Positions 7,139 through 7,205 of a DNA stretch of 7,205 bases are shown here, piece after piece. The DNA lies in contig DOCI01000052.1 of NCBI GenBank assembly GCA_003503535.1, forward strand, positions 53,455 through 60,659, read 5' to 3'. Origin of the DNA: Planctomycetaceae bacterium. GTDB taxonomy: Bacteria; Planctomycetota; Planctomycetia; Planctomycetales; Planctomycetaceae. The notes under the pieces were generated by a model. That model did no database searches, was not told the DNA's origin, and saw nothing but the letters and a program-made list of their open reading frames with translations. Each line of letters opens with the position of its first letter. Position 1 is the first letter of the stretch. A program made the translations under genes and the position numbers.

Positions 7139-7179
7139 AACAGTCGGCCGCGATACAATATTTTTCGCAACCGACTGTT
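7139..7179. terminator. Two-part stem-loop near the right edge, possible terminator
   Basis: AACAGTCGG (7139-7147) pairs perfectly with CCGACTGTT (7171-7179). Inside, after a 2x2 internal loop, GCGA (7150-7153) pairs with TCGC (7165-7168), closing an AT-rich 11-nt loop. That is 13 base pairs in 41 nt. Read on the minus strand the outer stem runs into TTTT then CAATG, a short U-tract, so it could end a minus-strand gene lying to the right of the window. Read on the plus strand it is followed by ATTTACATG and is a poorer terminator. A regulatory dyad is the alternative. Confidence 0.4.
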
Positions 7180-7205
7180 ATTTACATGACCGTGCGCGAT
7201 TTTTG

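Noticed and set aside
6989..7189. 66-codon plus-strand open frame in the region upstream of the large heme gene
   Set aside because: There is no Shine-Dalgarno before its ATG, the product looks random and Arg/Ser-rich, and it overlaps the repeat boxes and the stem-loop, which better explain this stretch.

Overview
The window looks like chromosomal DNA from a planctomycete (PVC superphylum). The main reason is the long minus-strand gene, which joins the 'membrane-bound dehydrogenase' propeller, HEAT repeats and CxxCH heme module typical of Planctomycetes and Verrucomicrobia. A nearby formylglycine-type sulfatase fits, since planctomycetes carry many of these. Base composition is close to balanced, as in Gimesia- or Rubinisphaera-like lineages, but genus cannot be fixed from this sequence.

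Layout. Positions 1-693 (+) hold the 3' part of a HEAT-repeat protein whose beginning lies outside the window. Its first ~92 bases raise a reading-frame question: a more coding-like reading in frame 3 runs into CCC-TGA exactly where the convincing frame-1 protein begins. After a 103-bp gap with two short perfect dyads comes an exported arylsulfatase A-like sulfatase (797-2191, +) with all expected active-site residues. A 125-bp convergent spacer follows, holding a degenerate 10-bp tandem repeat that folds back on itself. Positions 2317-6960 (-) are one very large exported protein of 1547 residues. In order it has a signal peptide, an FG-GAP/VCBS propeller with six calcium-type loops, a PVC dehydrogenase-like propeller, a HEAT superhelix, a single c-type heme module, and a C-terminal beta-rich domain resembling a carbohydrate-binding module. 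The last 245 bp (6961-7205) are its upstream region, with repeated ATGAGAGA boxes, a perfect palindrome and a 41-nt imperfect hairpin near the right edge.

How the genes may work together (inference): the sulfatase would remove sulfate esters from an algal or other sulfated glycan outside the cytoplasm. The large heme protein could bind glycan or another surface through its propeller and C-terminal domain, and pass electrons from an oxidised substrate through its heme. Substrates, cofactor and physical partnership cannot be read from the sequence. No RNA gene, insertion sequence, CRISPR array or origin was seen. The most unusual items are the five-module architecture of the large protein, the possible +1 frameshift at 90-96, and the repeat set upstream of the large gene.
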